From NCBI GenBank assembly GCA_038230255.1, contig JBBRNP010000007.1, positions 132,985 through 196,984 on the forward strand: a stretch of DNA of 64,000 nt, given 5' to 3'. The notes under the pieces were generated by a model. That model was not told the DNA's origin and did no database searches. It was given only the letters and a program-made list of their open reading frames with translations. The stretch is from AV40 sp038230255. GTDB lineage: Bacteria; Verrucomicrobiota; Verrucomicrobiia; Chthoniobacterales; UBA10450. Positions 41,662-50,657 of this stretch are shown here, piece after piece. A program made the translations under genes and the position numbers. Each line of letters starts with the position of its first letter. The first letter of the stretch is position 1.

Positions 41662-42228
41662 ATGACGAACCAATCCAGCAAGACTATGAGCACTCGATCG
41701 TCGGTTTTCGGTGTTGCGTTCTTTTTTGTTTCCAGCGTCTGCGCAGTCGCCGGCTCGGCTGCCTCCGGAAGCGCCCAAGTCGCTCCGACTGACAATACTT
41801 CGGTCAGCACATACAAAGTGACCGACACCAGCGTGGGAGCGAGCGCGAGAGACTCCGCCGGCGCTTCCACATCCCAGGCCGGCGGACCTTCCGGCACGAC
41901 CAACACGGACGCTTCCGCATCCAGTGGAGCCGCGTCATCGAATGGAAGCGCGCCTTCGACCTCCGGGATCTCGCCACGAGTGACGGAGGGTTCGAATAAC
42001 ACTTCGGCTGAAATCAGGCATGAAAAAGTGATCGACACCGGAGACAAGGCTATCGACACCGACAAATCGGCGAAGGTCGAATCGAGCGACAAGACATTCG
42101 CGCCTGGCGCGCTCGATAAGGTTAGTGACATTTCGGCTGTCAGCGCACAAAAAGCACAGGATTCCGCCTTCAAGGCGAACGAAAGCAAGTCCGCAGCGTC
42201 CGAAGACAAGAACGATTCGCGCAAGTAA
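41662..42228 (+). CDS. Exported Ser/Ala/Asp-rich low-complexity protein
   Basis: 188 residues from the ATG at 41662 (a TTG at 41635 would add nine). A signal-like hydrophobic segment (VFGVAFFFVSSVCAVAGSA) is followed by a low-complexity mature part: Ser/Thr/Gly-rich to residue about 115, then a charged helical stretch rich in Lys, Asp and Ser (DKAIDTDKSAKVESSDK, then QKAQDSAFKANESKSA). I recognise no family. The composition resembles disordered surface or stalk proteins. It lies between a strong terminator and typA and may be expressed alone. Confidence 0.6.
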   Translation: MTNQSSKTMSTRSSVFGVAFFFVSSVCAVAGSAASGSAQVAPTDNTSVSTYKVTDTSVGASARDSAGASTSQAGGPSGTTNTDASASSGAASSNGSAPSTSGISPRVTEGSNNTSAEIRHEKVIDTGDKAIDTDKSAKVESSDKTFAPGALDKVSDISAVSAQKAQDSAFKANESKSAASEDKNDSRK

Positions 42229-42356
42229 GACCGGCCTGAGCGATTCTTAGTTCCCTGCGTTTGAAACAACCAGGTCGTTAGCAACCACGCTCGCTGTTGC
42301 TTTTCCTGCGGAGAGAGGCATATTTCGCGCTCCTCCGCGCCCCCCGGAAAACGCTC

Positions 42357-44183
42357 ATGGAAAAGATCCGTAACATCGCCATTATCGCGCACGTCGACCA
42401 CGGTAAGACAACCCTGGTCGACCAGCTTTTGCGCCAGTCCGGGACTTTTCGGGCGAATCAAAAAGTCGAGGAGCGGATGATGGATTCGATGGATCTGGAG
42501 CGCGAGAAAGGCATCACGATTCGCGCTAAGAACGCCGCGTTCCAGTGGAACGGTTACCGCATCAACATTGTAGACACCCCCGGCCACGCTGACTTCGGCG
42601 GTGAAGTCGAACGAATCATGAAGATGGTCGATGGCGTGTTGCTGGTGGTCGATGCCCACGATGGGCCGCAGGCGCAGACGCGTTTCGTTTTGCGCAAGGC
42701 GCTGCAAAATCGTCTCAAGGCCATCGTTGTGATTAACAAGATCGACAGAGAGAACGCGGAACCGCGCAAAGCGGTCGACCTGGTCTTCGATCTGTTCGTT
42801 GAACTGAAGGCGAACGATGAGCAGCTCGACTTTCCGATCATCTACGCCAGCGCCAGGGATGGTTTTGCCGTCCGGGAATTGAAGGACAAGCACGAAGACA
42901 TGACGCCGCTGTTCGAGACTATTGTTCAGCACGTGCCGCCGCCGAAAATTTCTTCCGAGCCCTTTTTCCAGATGCTCGTCTCGAATCTTGAATACAGCGA
43001 TTATATCGGACGCATCGCTCTCGGACGCATCGTCAGCGGCCGTGTTGCGGTTGGCGATTCGATTGTCTGTCTTCACCGCGATGGAAATCGCGAACGCGCT
43101 ACGGTCACCGCGCTCTTTACCCATTCCGGTCTCGAACAAGTCGAAACCAAGGAGGCCAGTGCCGGCGAAATCGTGGGTCTGGCCGGATTTGAAAACGCCT
43201 ACATCGGCGAAACGCTGACCGATCGAGAAGACGTGGACCCGCTTCAATTTGTCGATATCGATCCGCCGACGATTCGGATGCGCATTCTGGTAAACGATTC
43301 GCCCTTTGCCGGACGCGACGGGAAATTTGTAACGGCGCGACATATTCGTGATCGGCTCGTGCGGGAAACCCGGGGTAACGTTTCGCTCCAGTTCAACGAC
43401 ACGGACACGGCGGGGGCCTTTGAAATCCATGCGCGCGGGGAGATGCAAATCGCCATCCTGGTCGAGCAAATGCGGCGCGAGGGCTACGAGGTAATGGTCT
43501 CGCGACCCGAGGTCATTTTTCATCGGAATGAAGAGGGCGACTTGCTTGAGCCACTCGAAAATCTTTATATCGATCTTCCGAACGAAAATTTGGGCGACGT
43601 TTTGCAATCGCTCGCTGGGCGCAAAGGCGAGGTCGTGCACATGGATCATCACGCAAATCGCGTTTCAGTCGAAGCAATCATTCCCACGCGCGGCCTGATC
43701 GGTTTCGAAACCGACCTGGTCAACCTCACGCGAGGCGAAGGCTTGATGAGTCATTTGTTTGCTGAATACGCGCCATTCAAAGGCGAGATCGAAGGACGCA
43801 ATCGTGGAGTGATGGTTTCGATGGAAAACGGAACAAGCACGGCTTACGCGCTGAACACCACTCAGGACCGCGGCCGGCTTTTCATTGGTCCACAGGAGGA
43901 CGTTTACGCCGGGATGATCGTCGGTGAAAATGCGCGTCCGGACGATTTGCCGGTTAATCCATGTCGCGCCAAGCGACTCACGAACATGAGATCGCAGGGC
44001 GACGGCAAAGGGGTGCAATTGGAAGCACCGTTGCGCATGAGTCTCGAACGCGCAATCGAGTACATCGACGTCGATGAGTACGTCGAGGCGACGCCGAAAT
44101 CGCTGCGACTGCGCAAACGCATTCTGGACGCGACGATTCGAAAACGAAGTGCCGCCGCGGTGGCGGCAGTACAATTAACATAA
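42357..44183 (+). CDS. typA: Translational GTPase BipA/TypA
   Basis: 608 residues. G-domain motifs: AHVDHGKTTLVD (G1) at residues 10-21, GITIRAKN (G2), DTPGHADFGGE (G3) near 72, NKIDR (G4) near 128 and SARDG (G5). Then come the EF-G-like domains II, III and V and the unique C-terminal domain (RGLIGFETDLVNLTRGEGLMSH near 440, ending RLRKRIL). BipA is a ribosome-binding GTPase used in ribosome assembly and under stress or cold. The start was set at the ATG that opens MEKIRNIAIIAHVDHGKTT. yebC follows 13 bases later and rho soon after on the same strand. Confidence 0.97.
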   Translation: MEKIRNIAIIAHVDHGKTTLVDQLLRQSGTFRANQKVEERMMDSMDLEREKGITIRAKNAAFQWNGYRINIVDTPGHADFGGEVERIMKMVDGVLLVVDAHDGPQAQTRFVLRKALQNRLKAIVVINKIDRENAEPRKAVDLVFDLFVELKANDEQLDFPIIYASARDGFAVRELKDKHEDMTPLFETIVQHVPPPKISSEPFFQMLVSNLEYSDYIGRIALGRIVSGRVAVGDSIVCLHRDGNRERATVTALFTHSGLEQVETKEASAGEIVGLAGFENAYIGETLTDREDVDPLQFVDIDPPTIRMRILVNDSPFAGRDGKFVTARHIRDRLVRETRGNVSLQFNDTDTAGAFEIHARGEMQIAILVEQMRREGYEVMVSRPEVIFHRNEEGDLLEPLENLYIDLPNENLGDVLQSLAGRKGEVVHMDHHANRVSVEAIIPTRGLIGFETDLVNLTRGEGLMSHLFAEYAPFKGEIEGRNRGVMVSMENGTSTAYALNTTQDRGRLFIGPQEDVYAGMIVGENARPDDLPVNPCRAKRLTNMRSQGDGKGVQLEAPLRMSLERAIEYIDVDEYVEATPKSLRLRKRILDATIRKRSAAAVAAVQLT

Positions 44184-44196
44184 AGCTTTTCTCAGC

Positions 44197-44952
44197 ATGG
44201 CTGGACACAGCAAGTGGTCGAAAGTTAAGCGCTTCAAAGGCGCGATCGATGCCAAGCGCGGTCAGATCTTCAGCAAGCTCTCGAAAGAAATCACGATCGC
44301 CGCAAAAACGGGCGGCGGTGATCCAAATGGCAATCCGCGCTTGCGCAGCGCCATTCAAGCGGCACGGGACCAGAGCATGCCAAACGATAACATCGAGCGC
44401 GCGATCAAACGCGGCACCGGTGAGGGCGTTGAAGCGGCCAATTTCGAAGAGATTATCTACGAAGGATATGGTCCCGGCGGCGTGGCCATCATCGTCGAGG
44501 CCGCAACCGACAACAAAAATCGGACAGCCGCCGAAGTGCGTAGCATTTTTTCGAAAAATAATGGCAACCTTGGGTCGGCCGGGAGTGTTTCATACATGTT
44601 TCATAGAAAGGGGCAGATCACGGTTCCGCGCAGTTCCATTGACGAAGACCGCCTCCTGGAGCTGGTCCTGGAGGCCGGCGCTGAAGAGTTGACAACCGAG
44701 GAAGATCAGTATCTTATCATTACTTCGCACGATCGGCTCTACGCTGTAGCTGAGACGCTCAAGAGAGCAAATGTAACGACCGATGGGCAAAAGTTTACCT
44801 TCATCCCTGATAGCACGGTTCCGGTTGCCAATGAGGACGTGGCCCGGCAGGTGCTGCGTTTGTGTGACGCCCTCGAAGAAGATGATGACGTCCAAAACGT
44901 CTATTCGAATCTAGATATCCCCGACGAAATGCTGGCCAAGTTGCCAGCCTGA
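44197..44952 (+). CDS. YebC/PmpR family protein (TACO1-like)
   Basis: 251 residues, full length. The start MAGHSKWSKVKRFKGAID and the LRSAIQAARDQSMPNDNIERAIKRGTGEG segment near 50-78 are diagnostic, with EGYGPGGVAIIVEAATDNKNRT and the C-terminal IFSKNNGNLGSAGSVSYMF. The family was called transcriptional regulator; recent work on relatives points to a ribosome-associated role in relieving stalls at proline stretches. Which applies here cannot be judged. It sits between typA and rho as part of a likely same-strand run. Confidence 0.95.
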   Translation: MAGHSKWSKVKRFKGAIDAKRGQIFSKLSKEITIAAKTGGGDPNGNPRLRSAIQAARDQSMPNDNIERAIKRGTGEGVEAANFEEIIYEGYGPGGVAIIVEAATDNKNRTAAEVRSIFSKNNGNLGSAGSVSYMFHRKGQITVPRSSIDEDRLLELVLEAGAEELTTEEDQYLIITSHDRLYAVAETLKRANVTTDGQKFTFIPDSTVPVANEDVARQVLRLCDALEEDDDVQNVYSNLDIPDEMLAKLPA

Positions 44953-45023
44953 AAAAGTAATTTCCCTTTCGCTGAATCCTGGCAGTGCGCTTGCCCTGGC
45001 GAGCACTCGGCCTTTGCAATTTT

Positions 45024-46373
45024 ATGAACGAAGAAAACCAAAACCAGCCGCCGCTGGAAACCACGGGATCGGCTGCTCCGTCTGAGCAGCGTCGTCCGCG
45101 TGGGCGGCGCCGCTACGGCCGCCGGCGTTACTCCAACCGCGGCGGAAACGACAATTTTAACGGGCCCTACAACGAATCCCGAAACGATTCTCCGGGCGCC
45201 GCAACTGACGACCCCGTTGCCACCGAGACCCTGGAAGGTGCGCCCGAATCAGGCGATCAAGGCGATCGCGAACCCGAATTCGGCGAAGGGATCATCGAGA
45301 TTTCCGGAAAAGGTTTTGGTTTTCTGCGTGATCCCAAACGCAATTTCATTCAAACCCCGCAGGACATTTTCGTTACGCCGGAAATCGTACGCCGCTTCGC
45401 CCTGCGCGACGGCATGTGGATTTACGGTGAAACACGTCGCGGCAATCGCGGCCCGCAATTGATTAAGCTGCTCAATATCAACGGCGAGGATCCCGCGAAA
45501 TATCAGGGTCTGCGGCCGTTCGAAGAACTGACCACGATCAATCCCAACAAACGGATCAAACTCGAAACCGTTCCGGATCGTTTCACCACGCGCATCATGG
45601 ACTTGATGACGCCGCTCGGCATGGGCCAGCGCGGTTTGATCGTCGCGCCGCCACGGACGGGCAAAACGACCTTGCTTCATCACATCGCGGACGCCGTCGC
45701 CAAGAATCATACGGAGATGAAGTTGATTATTCTCCTGGTCGACGAGCGCCCCGAAGAAGTCACCGACTTCAAGCGTTCGCACCCGAAAGCCGAAATCATC
45801 GCCAGCTCGAACGACAGCGACATCAAGAGTCACACTCGCATTGCTCAGCTCGCCATTGAGCGGGCCAAACGTCTGGTCGAAGCCGGTCAGAACGTTTTCA
45901 TTCTGCTCGATTCGATCACCCGAACCGCACGCGCGTTTAACAATGCGATGTCCGGTGGCGGTCGAACCATGAGCGGCGGTATCGATGCCCGCGCCATGGA
46001 AATTCCGCGAAAGATTTTCGCCGCTGCGCGCAACACCGAAGAGGCCGGCTCACTTACGATCGTTGCGACGGCGCTAATCGAAACCGGCAGCCGAATGGAT
46101 GAGCTCATCTTCCAGGAGTTCAAGGGCACCGGTAACATGGAGATGGTGCTCGATCGCAAAATCAGCGATCAGCGCATTTATCCGGCAATCGACATCTTTC
46201 TTTCCGGCACTCGCCGCGAGGAGCTGCTGCTTCAAGCGTGGGAGCTCGAAAAAATCAATTTGATCCGTCGCGGGCTCGCCGGTCACAAACCGGAGGAAGC
46301 GATTCAGCGTTTGCTCATGTTCGTGAAGAAATTCCCGACCAACACGCAGATGTTGAAAGAGATTCCTGGTTAA
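45024..46373 (+). CDS. rho: Transcription termination factor Rho
   Basis: 449 residues. An Arg/Gly/Asn-rich N-terminal extension (RRPRGRRRYGRRRYSNRGG near 30-50) precedes the cold-shock-like RNA-binding domain (EGIIEISGKGFGFLRDP near 92). The helicase has the P-loop GLIVAPPRTGKTTLLHHIA near 200-218, the Walker B region LIILLVDERPEEVTDFKR near 237, the Q loop and AALIETGSRMDELIFQEFKGTGNMEMVLDR near 340-368. Rho terminates untranslated transcripts as a hexamer. Its presence fits the scarcity of intrinsic terminators in this window. The start at 45024 is preferred over an upstream codon. Confidence 0.96.
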   Translation: MNEENQNQPPLETTGSAAPSEQRRPRGRRRYGRRRYSNRGGNDNFNGPYNESRNDSPGAATDDPVATETLEGAPESGDQGDREPEFGEGIIEISGKGFGFLRDPKRNFIQTPQDIFVTPEIVRRFALRDGMWIYGETRRGNRGPQLIKLLNINGEDPAKYQGLRPFEELTTINPNKRIKLETVPDRFTTRIMDLMTPLGMGQRGLIVAPPRTGKTTLLHHIADAVAKNHTEMKLIILLVDERPEEVTDFKRSHPKAEIIASSNDSDIKSHTRIAQLAIERAKRLVEAGQNVFILLDSITRTARAFNNAMSGGGRTMSGGIDARAMEIPRKIFAAARNTEEAGSLTIVATALIETGSRMDELIFQEFKGTGNMEMVLDRKISDQRIYPAIDIFLSGTRREELLLQAWELEKINLIRRGLAGHKPEEAIQRLLMFVKKFPTNTQMLKEIPG

Positions 46374-46387
46374 ACCTGTAAGGCGGT

Positions 46388-46954
46388 ATGACCGCCGACG
46401 CCGCAGTGCCCCCTTCACTAACTCACCAAGGCGCCACGCCGCCGCAGCTGGAAAATCTCGAGTGGGAAGTTCTTCCACCCGAAGATCGACATCGGCGTAA
46501 ATCAGCCGAACCCATCTTTAAATGGGTCTCGCTGATCATGGATCGGTTAATCCAGATTCCCGGCATCAAGCGGCGTCTCGGTCTGAACCCAATTCTCGAT
46601 CTCATTCCCGGATTCGGCGACATCGCCGCGGGCTTCGTTTCAGTCTCCGTTCTCGTTTATGGGATCCGGCGCGGTATTCCGAAGGTTCTTCTCGGACGGA
46701 TGGCCCTTAACGTTTTGATCAATGAAGTTGTCGGAATTATTCCAGTCGTCGGTTCCGTTTTCGCTTTCTGGTTTACTGCCAACACTCGAAATTACGACCT
46801 GCTTCGCTCCCACCTCGATACGCCAAATCGGTCGACCAAGACCGACAAACTTTTCGTCGGAGCAGTTCTTGGCCTGGTCGTTCTTGTCATTCTCGCCGGA
46901 ATTGTCGGAACGTTTCTGATCCTGCAGGCGATCGCCAAACTGATTTCCGCTTAG
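46388..46954 (+). CDS. DUF4112 membrane protein
   Basis: 188 residues. A soluble N-terminus of about 60 residues is followed by the DUF4112 signature: IPGIKRRLGLNPILDLIPGFGDIAAGFVSVSVLVYG near 58-92, LNVLINEVVGIIPVVGSVFAFWFTANTRNYDLL near 105-140, and a last helix (LGLVVLVILAGIVGTFLIL). It should be an inner-membrane protein of unknown function. It follows rho by 14 bases; its stop overlaps the stop of convergent glnE (46951-46954, TTAG). The dispersed 10-mer at 46482 is read here as E-D-R-H, a different frame from most copies. Confidence 0.88.
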   Translation: MTADAAVPPSLTHQGATPPQLENLEWEVLPPEDRHRRKSAEPIFKWVSLIMDRLIQIPGIKRRLGLNPILDLIPGFGDIAAGFVSVSVLVYGIRRGIPKVLLGRMALNVLINEVVGIIPVVGSVFAFWFTANTRNYDLLRSHLDTPNRSTKTDKLFVGAVLGLVVLVILAGIVGTFLILQAIAKLISA

Positions 46955-49683
46955 TTCAGCGTGGCTTTAATGTATCGATCGTAAAGCGCGTGAATCGTTT
47001 CCCGGGCGGCGCGGTATTCCTTCGCGAATAGATCGACATCTTTGTAGCCAAGTCGCTTCGCCAATTTTTCCTGTTCTCCCGGCGCGGTCGGCAGTGTTGA
47101 AACATTCTTGTTTTCGAATCGACGCAGCGCCATCTCAGTCTTGCGCAGCAATTCGTAGCTTTGAGTTGCGTTGCTCGCATAACGATCTGAAACCACTTTA
47201 TTTTCCCGTAAAGCTCTCAAAGCCCGTCGCCAATTCGGCTCCCAGAAACCCGAACGCATCTGCAAGGCTTGCACGAGAAACTCGGCTTCGATCATGCCGC
47301 CGCTGCCGGTCTTGAAATCGACAAAATCGGAGCCGCTGCCGCGCTCGCGCCGGATTCGCTCGAGCATATTGTCGATCTTGGCAAAGAGATCGGATTGCTT
47401 GCCGACGTCACGCCAAATCCGTTGCACGACGTCGAGATATGCCTCTTGCAGCGGCCCGCTGATCGGACGCGCCCGCGTTAGCGCTTGGATTTCCCAAAGT
47501 TGCGCACGCTCACGGTAATAAGATTCGTACGCGGCCAGCGGCGCAACCAATGGTCCCTTCTCCCCGTCAGGACGAAGTCGAGCATCGAGCGAAGCGATCA
47601 TGCCTTCGGCGCTGGGCTGGGTCATGGCCGTCACCAGATTTTGCGCGCCGCGCGTTTCGTCGCCGACAAAGAGCAAATCAAGGTCGGCGCCGTAATTTAG
47701 CTCGCCGCCCCCAAATTTTCCCAGCGCAACGATCGTTACATTTTCGCCGCCCAACAGGTTATTCGTAAAGGTAAGACATGCTTCAGCTAGCTCGGACAAC
47801 TCCGCGAAAATGACCGACGCATCCGCGACTCCGAGTGCGTCCCGCATGAAGATCCGGAGAAGTTGCCTTTGCCGATATGCGCGGATCGGATCTAGATTCA
47901 TCGCGCTGCTTCCGAAAGATTCGAGTCGGGCAAAATGCTCGGTAATGGATCGCGGTCGATTAAAACTTTTGTCGCGAGTAATTTCATCGAGCAATTGTGG
48001 TCGGCGAATCAGCAGATCGCCTGCGAACCGGCTTGCCCCCAGAGTTTTAATCACTAACTCGAGCAAGGTCGGATTGGTGGCCAGCAGTTCAAAAAGCAGC
48101 CCGCGCAGCCCGTAGGCTTCGACGAAGCGGACGAACTGATTCAAGACGGCGTCCGGGTCCGCCGTCATTGCCATCTGTTCCAGGAGAGCGGGTCGCAGTT
48201 TTCCAAAAATCTGTTTCGTGCGCGGCGCCACGTGCGAGGCGGACGTCGGTTTCAATAAATCGGCGAGCGATCGAGTCGCTGATTTTTGATCCTTGAACAA
48301 TCTCAAGTCCGGAAGCGCGCCTTCGGTCGGGGCGGACACAATGATTCGCTCGAAAATCGATCGAACATTCTGCGTTGTCTTCTTGAGGGCTGCGCTGAAT
48401 TCGTTTGTCGAATCAAATCCGAGACTGCGCGCAAGTCTTTTGAGAGCGGCCGGGTCGCGCGGAACGGTGTGAGTTTGTTGTTCCGCTTCAATCTGCAACC
48501 GGTGCTCGACCTGACGGAGGAAGCGATAGGCCCGATCAAGATCGACGACTTCGGCAGGCGGGATGAGTTCGAGCCCCGCCAGGGCCCGCAATGCATTCAG
48601 CGTGCTTGTCTCCTGCAAAAAAGCGTTTCGTCCGCCATGAATGAACTGCAGCGTTTGCACGACGAATTCGATTTCACGAATTCCGCCGCGTCCAAGCTTC
48701 ACATCTCGATCCAGTTTATCCATTCCGAGAGCGTCGCGTTCGATCCGTCGCTTGATGTTCGCGATTTCGTCCAGTAAATCCGGTGTCGGGCTGTGTGGAT
48801 AAATAAACGGCTGGTGCTGCCGCAAGAATTCGTAGGCCAGCTCGCGACCGCCGGCGATTCTCCGCGCTTTGATTAACGCGATCCGTTCCCACGTTTCGCC
48901 AAAGCCGGCGTAATAATTTTCCATGCTCTCGAGCGATCGGGCGAGCGGACCCGCCGAACCTTCAGGACGCAGGCGGAGATCGATCCGAAACAGCGCACCC
49001 TCCGGGTCGCGTATGGAAAATGTTTCCAGAATCTTTTCGGCCAGGCGATTGAACCATTGATGATACGAAAGCCGCGACGAGAGCTCGCCTTCTTCACTGT
49101 AAAGAAAGATAAGATCGACATCGGAACTGTGATTGAGTTCGCGACCGCCCAGTTTCCCGAGGGCGAGGATGGCAAATTCGGCCGCCGGCGATCCGGACGG
49201 TTCCCTCAATTTTGCATTCCAATGGGCAAAGACTTCGCGCACACAAATTTCAGCGAGTTGCGATAATTCAGCGGTTGTTTCTTCGAGTGCCGCTGCATTC
49301 GCCAGCTCGCGCACTGCGATCCGGGTCATTTCCTTATTTTTCCAGCGGCGAAGAATCCGGAAATTGTTTACTACCACATCACCTCCGGCCATTCGGTAAA
49401 GTTCATTTGCCATCTCGATTTGATCGCGGGTTTGCCGGCAAATTTCCGGTTGTGAAAGCCAGAACAAGAGCTCCGGATTCTGAACAATTCGAGCGGCACA
49501 GATGCTCGAAACCGCGAAGAGGTGAAGAAGGGCGGCTTCGCCCAGTGGGAAATTTTGAATCGCGTCGGGCAGCGGAAGCGCCGTTTCCGGCCACGCTTCA
49601 TTCAGTTGAATCAGCGTCGTTTCAACTTGCGCAGGATAAAGCGAGCCGGCGGATTTCTCTTTGATCCAGCTCGCGCTTTTCAT
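46951..49683 (-). CDS. glnE: Bifunctional glutamine synthetase adenylyltransferase/deadenylase
   Basis: 910 residues, a little under the E. coli length. It has two nucleotidyltransferase domains, each with the G-G-x-E-L-N...D-x-D motif: ILALGKLGGRELNHSSDVDLIFLY near 175-200 (deadenylation side) and IVALGKFGGGELNYGADLDLLFVGDE near 660-685 (adenylation side), each followed by a GlnD/GlnE-type helical domain (LRLRPEG near 250 and LDARLRPDGEKGPL near 715). The protein adjusts glutamine synthetase activity to nitrogen status. The ATG at 49683 (MKSASWIKEK) is used; a GTG lies one codon upstream. Exact 10-mers lie at 47370 and 49111 in two frames. Confidence 0.96.
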   Translation of the reverse strand: MKSASWIKEKSAGSLYPAQVETTLIQLNEAWPETALPLPDAIQNFPLGEAALLHLFAVSSICAARIVQNPELLFWLSQPEICRQTRDQIEMANELYRMAGGDVVVNNFRILRRWKNKEMTRIAVRELANAAALEETTAELSQLAEICVREVFAHWNAKLREPSGSPAAEFAILALGKLGGRELNHSSDVDLIFLYSEEGELSSRLSYHQWFNRLAEKILETFSIRDPEGALFRIDLRLRPEGSAGPLARSLESMENYYAGFGETWERIALIKARRIAGGRELAYEFLRQHQPFIYPHSPTPDLLDEIANIKRRIERDALGMDKLDRDVKLGRGGIREIEFVVQTLQFIHGGRNAFLQETSTLNALRALAGLELIPPAEVVDLDRAYRFLRQVEHRLQIEAEQQTHTVPRDPAALKRLARSLGFDSTNEFSAALKKTTQNVRSIFERIIVSAPTEGALPDLRLFKDQKSATRSLADLLKPTSASHVAPRTKQIFGKLRPALLEQMAMTADPDAVLNQFVRFVEAYGLRGLLFELLATNPTLLELVIKTLGASRFAGDLLIRRPQLLDEITRDKSFNRPRSITEHFARLESFGSSAMNLDPIRAYRQRQLLRIFMRDALGVADASVIFAELSELAEACLTFTNNLLGGENVTIVALGKFGGGELNYGADLDLLFVGDETRGAQNLVTAMTQPSAEGMIASLDARLRPDGEKGPLVAPLAAYESYYRERAQLWEIQALTRARPISGPLQEAYLDVVQRIWRDVGKQSDLFAKIDNMLERIRRERGSGSDFVDFKTGSGGMIEAEFLVQALQMRSGFWEPNWRRALRALRENKVVSDRYASNATQSYELLRKTEMALRRFENKNVSTLPTAPGEQEKLAKRLGYKDVDLFAKEYRAARETIHALYDRYIKATLN

Positions 49684-49754
49684 CACGCGAAAGATGCCGC
49701 GAAACTGGACGAAATACTATTGTCGATCTTTCGGCGAAACTGACGGGATTGAAA

Positions 49755-50621
49755 CTAGCCGACTTTTTCCCGTGCCTGGGAAAGAAGGCGACGTTCTGCC
49801 TTGGTTAAACTCTGGAGTCCTTTGCGCGAAATTTTCTCAAGCAACGGATCGATTTCGTTCTCGATAAATTCCGCCGGCGTCATCCGTTGCAGACGCAGGG
49901 CAGCTTCCCGGCGCCGCCGCAGGATTCGCTGCAACCACGATGGATGTCCGAACCCGAGCAAATTGACGTAAAGCCAGCCCGCGGCAAGACCGCCCGGAAT
50001 CGCGCTGTGCATGACCGAGCCATTACGATCAATTAGCAGCATCACCAAACTCAGGAACAGGATTGCCCCAGCGACGTGCTTGGCCTTCAAGTGAATCGAG
50101 AAGCGGCAGGCACCCCATCCGATCAAGTCCAGTTCCGGCAAAATTGTCGCGTAGGCGATGAGCACCGCGGCCACGCCGCCACTGGCCGCGTACAAAAGCG
50201 TCTCCGACGGCATTAGAAATAAATGCCCGAGTTCGCCGCCAATCGCGCCACTCAAAAACAGATACAAAAAATGGCGTTGACCTAGAATCGATTCAATGTC
50301 GCGGCCGAGAATGTACAACGCCAGCATGTTTCCCAGGAAATGCCACGGACTCCCGTAGAGGAGCGGCGCGATAACGAATTGCCATGAGTAAGCATCGTGA
50401 ACGCCGCGATTACTTAGCGCCAGGTAATCGCGCACGAAGCCGGGCGCAATTGCATCCAGAAAAAATTGGATAACAAAACTGGCAAGGTTCAGCCCGATCA
50501 GGGCGAACAGGACGACGCGTCTGGTTTCTCTCCACGGCCGCGCAAACAATGATGGTTTTCCCCGCGACAGCCGCACGTTGAGAGGATACCGCAGTGCGAT
50601 TTTTTTGTCAGCAGAATTCAA
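49755..50621 (-). CDS. Rhomboid-family membrane protein, possibly inactive
   Basis: 288 residues from a TTG start. About six helices, including FALIGLNLASFVIQFFLD and the family's WHFLGNMLALYILGRDIE near 95-112. The serine site reads YAASGGVAAVLIAYA near 145-159, acceptable for GxSG. The usual catalytic histidine (AHxGG in the sixth helix) appears instead as HSAIPGGLAAGWLY, with the only histidine displaced by three positions, so proteolysis is doubtful. A cytoplasmic C-terminal domain with RMTPAEFIENEIDPLLEKISRKGLQSLTKAERRLL follows; it resembles the small C-terminal domain found on many bacterial rhomboids. glnE follows on the same strand 72 bases downstream. Confidence 0.8.
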   Translation of the reverse strand: MNSADKKIALRYPLNVRLSRGKPSLFARPWRETRRVVLFALIGLNLASFVIQFFLDAIAPGFVRDYLALSNRGVHDAYSWQFVIAPLLYGSPWHFLGNMLALYILGRDIESILGQRHFLYLFLSGAIGGELGHLFLMPSETLLYAASGGVAAVLIAYATILPELDLIGWGACRFSIHLKAKHVAGAILFLSLVMLLIDRNGSVMHSAIPGGLAAGWLYVNLLGFGHPSWLQRILRRRREAALRLQRMTPAEFIENEIDPLLEKISRKGLQSLTKAERRLLSQAREKVG

Positions 50622-50657
50622 CGCCGCAAAGTCCGGCGCAGCCGCACGTTATCGATC

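Noticed and set aside
41625..43652. A 675-residue open frame on the minus strand opposite typA and the low-complexity gene
   Set aside because: It is antisense to typA, whose frame has all GTPase motifs; the minus-strand product has no recognisable domain and results from high GC content.
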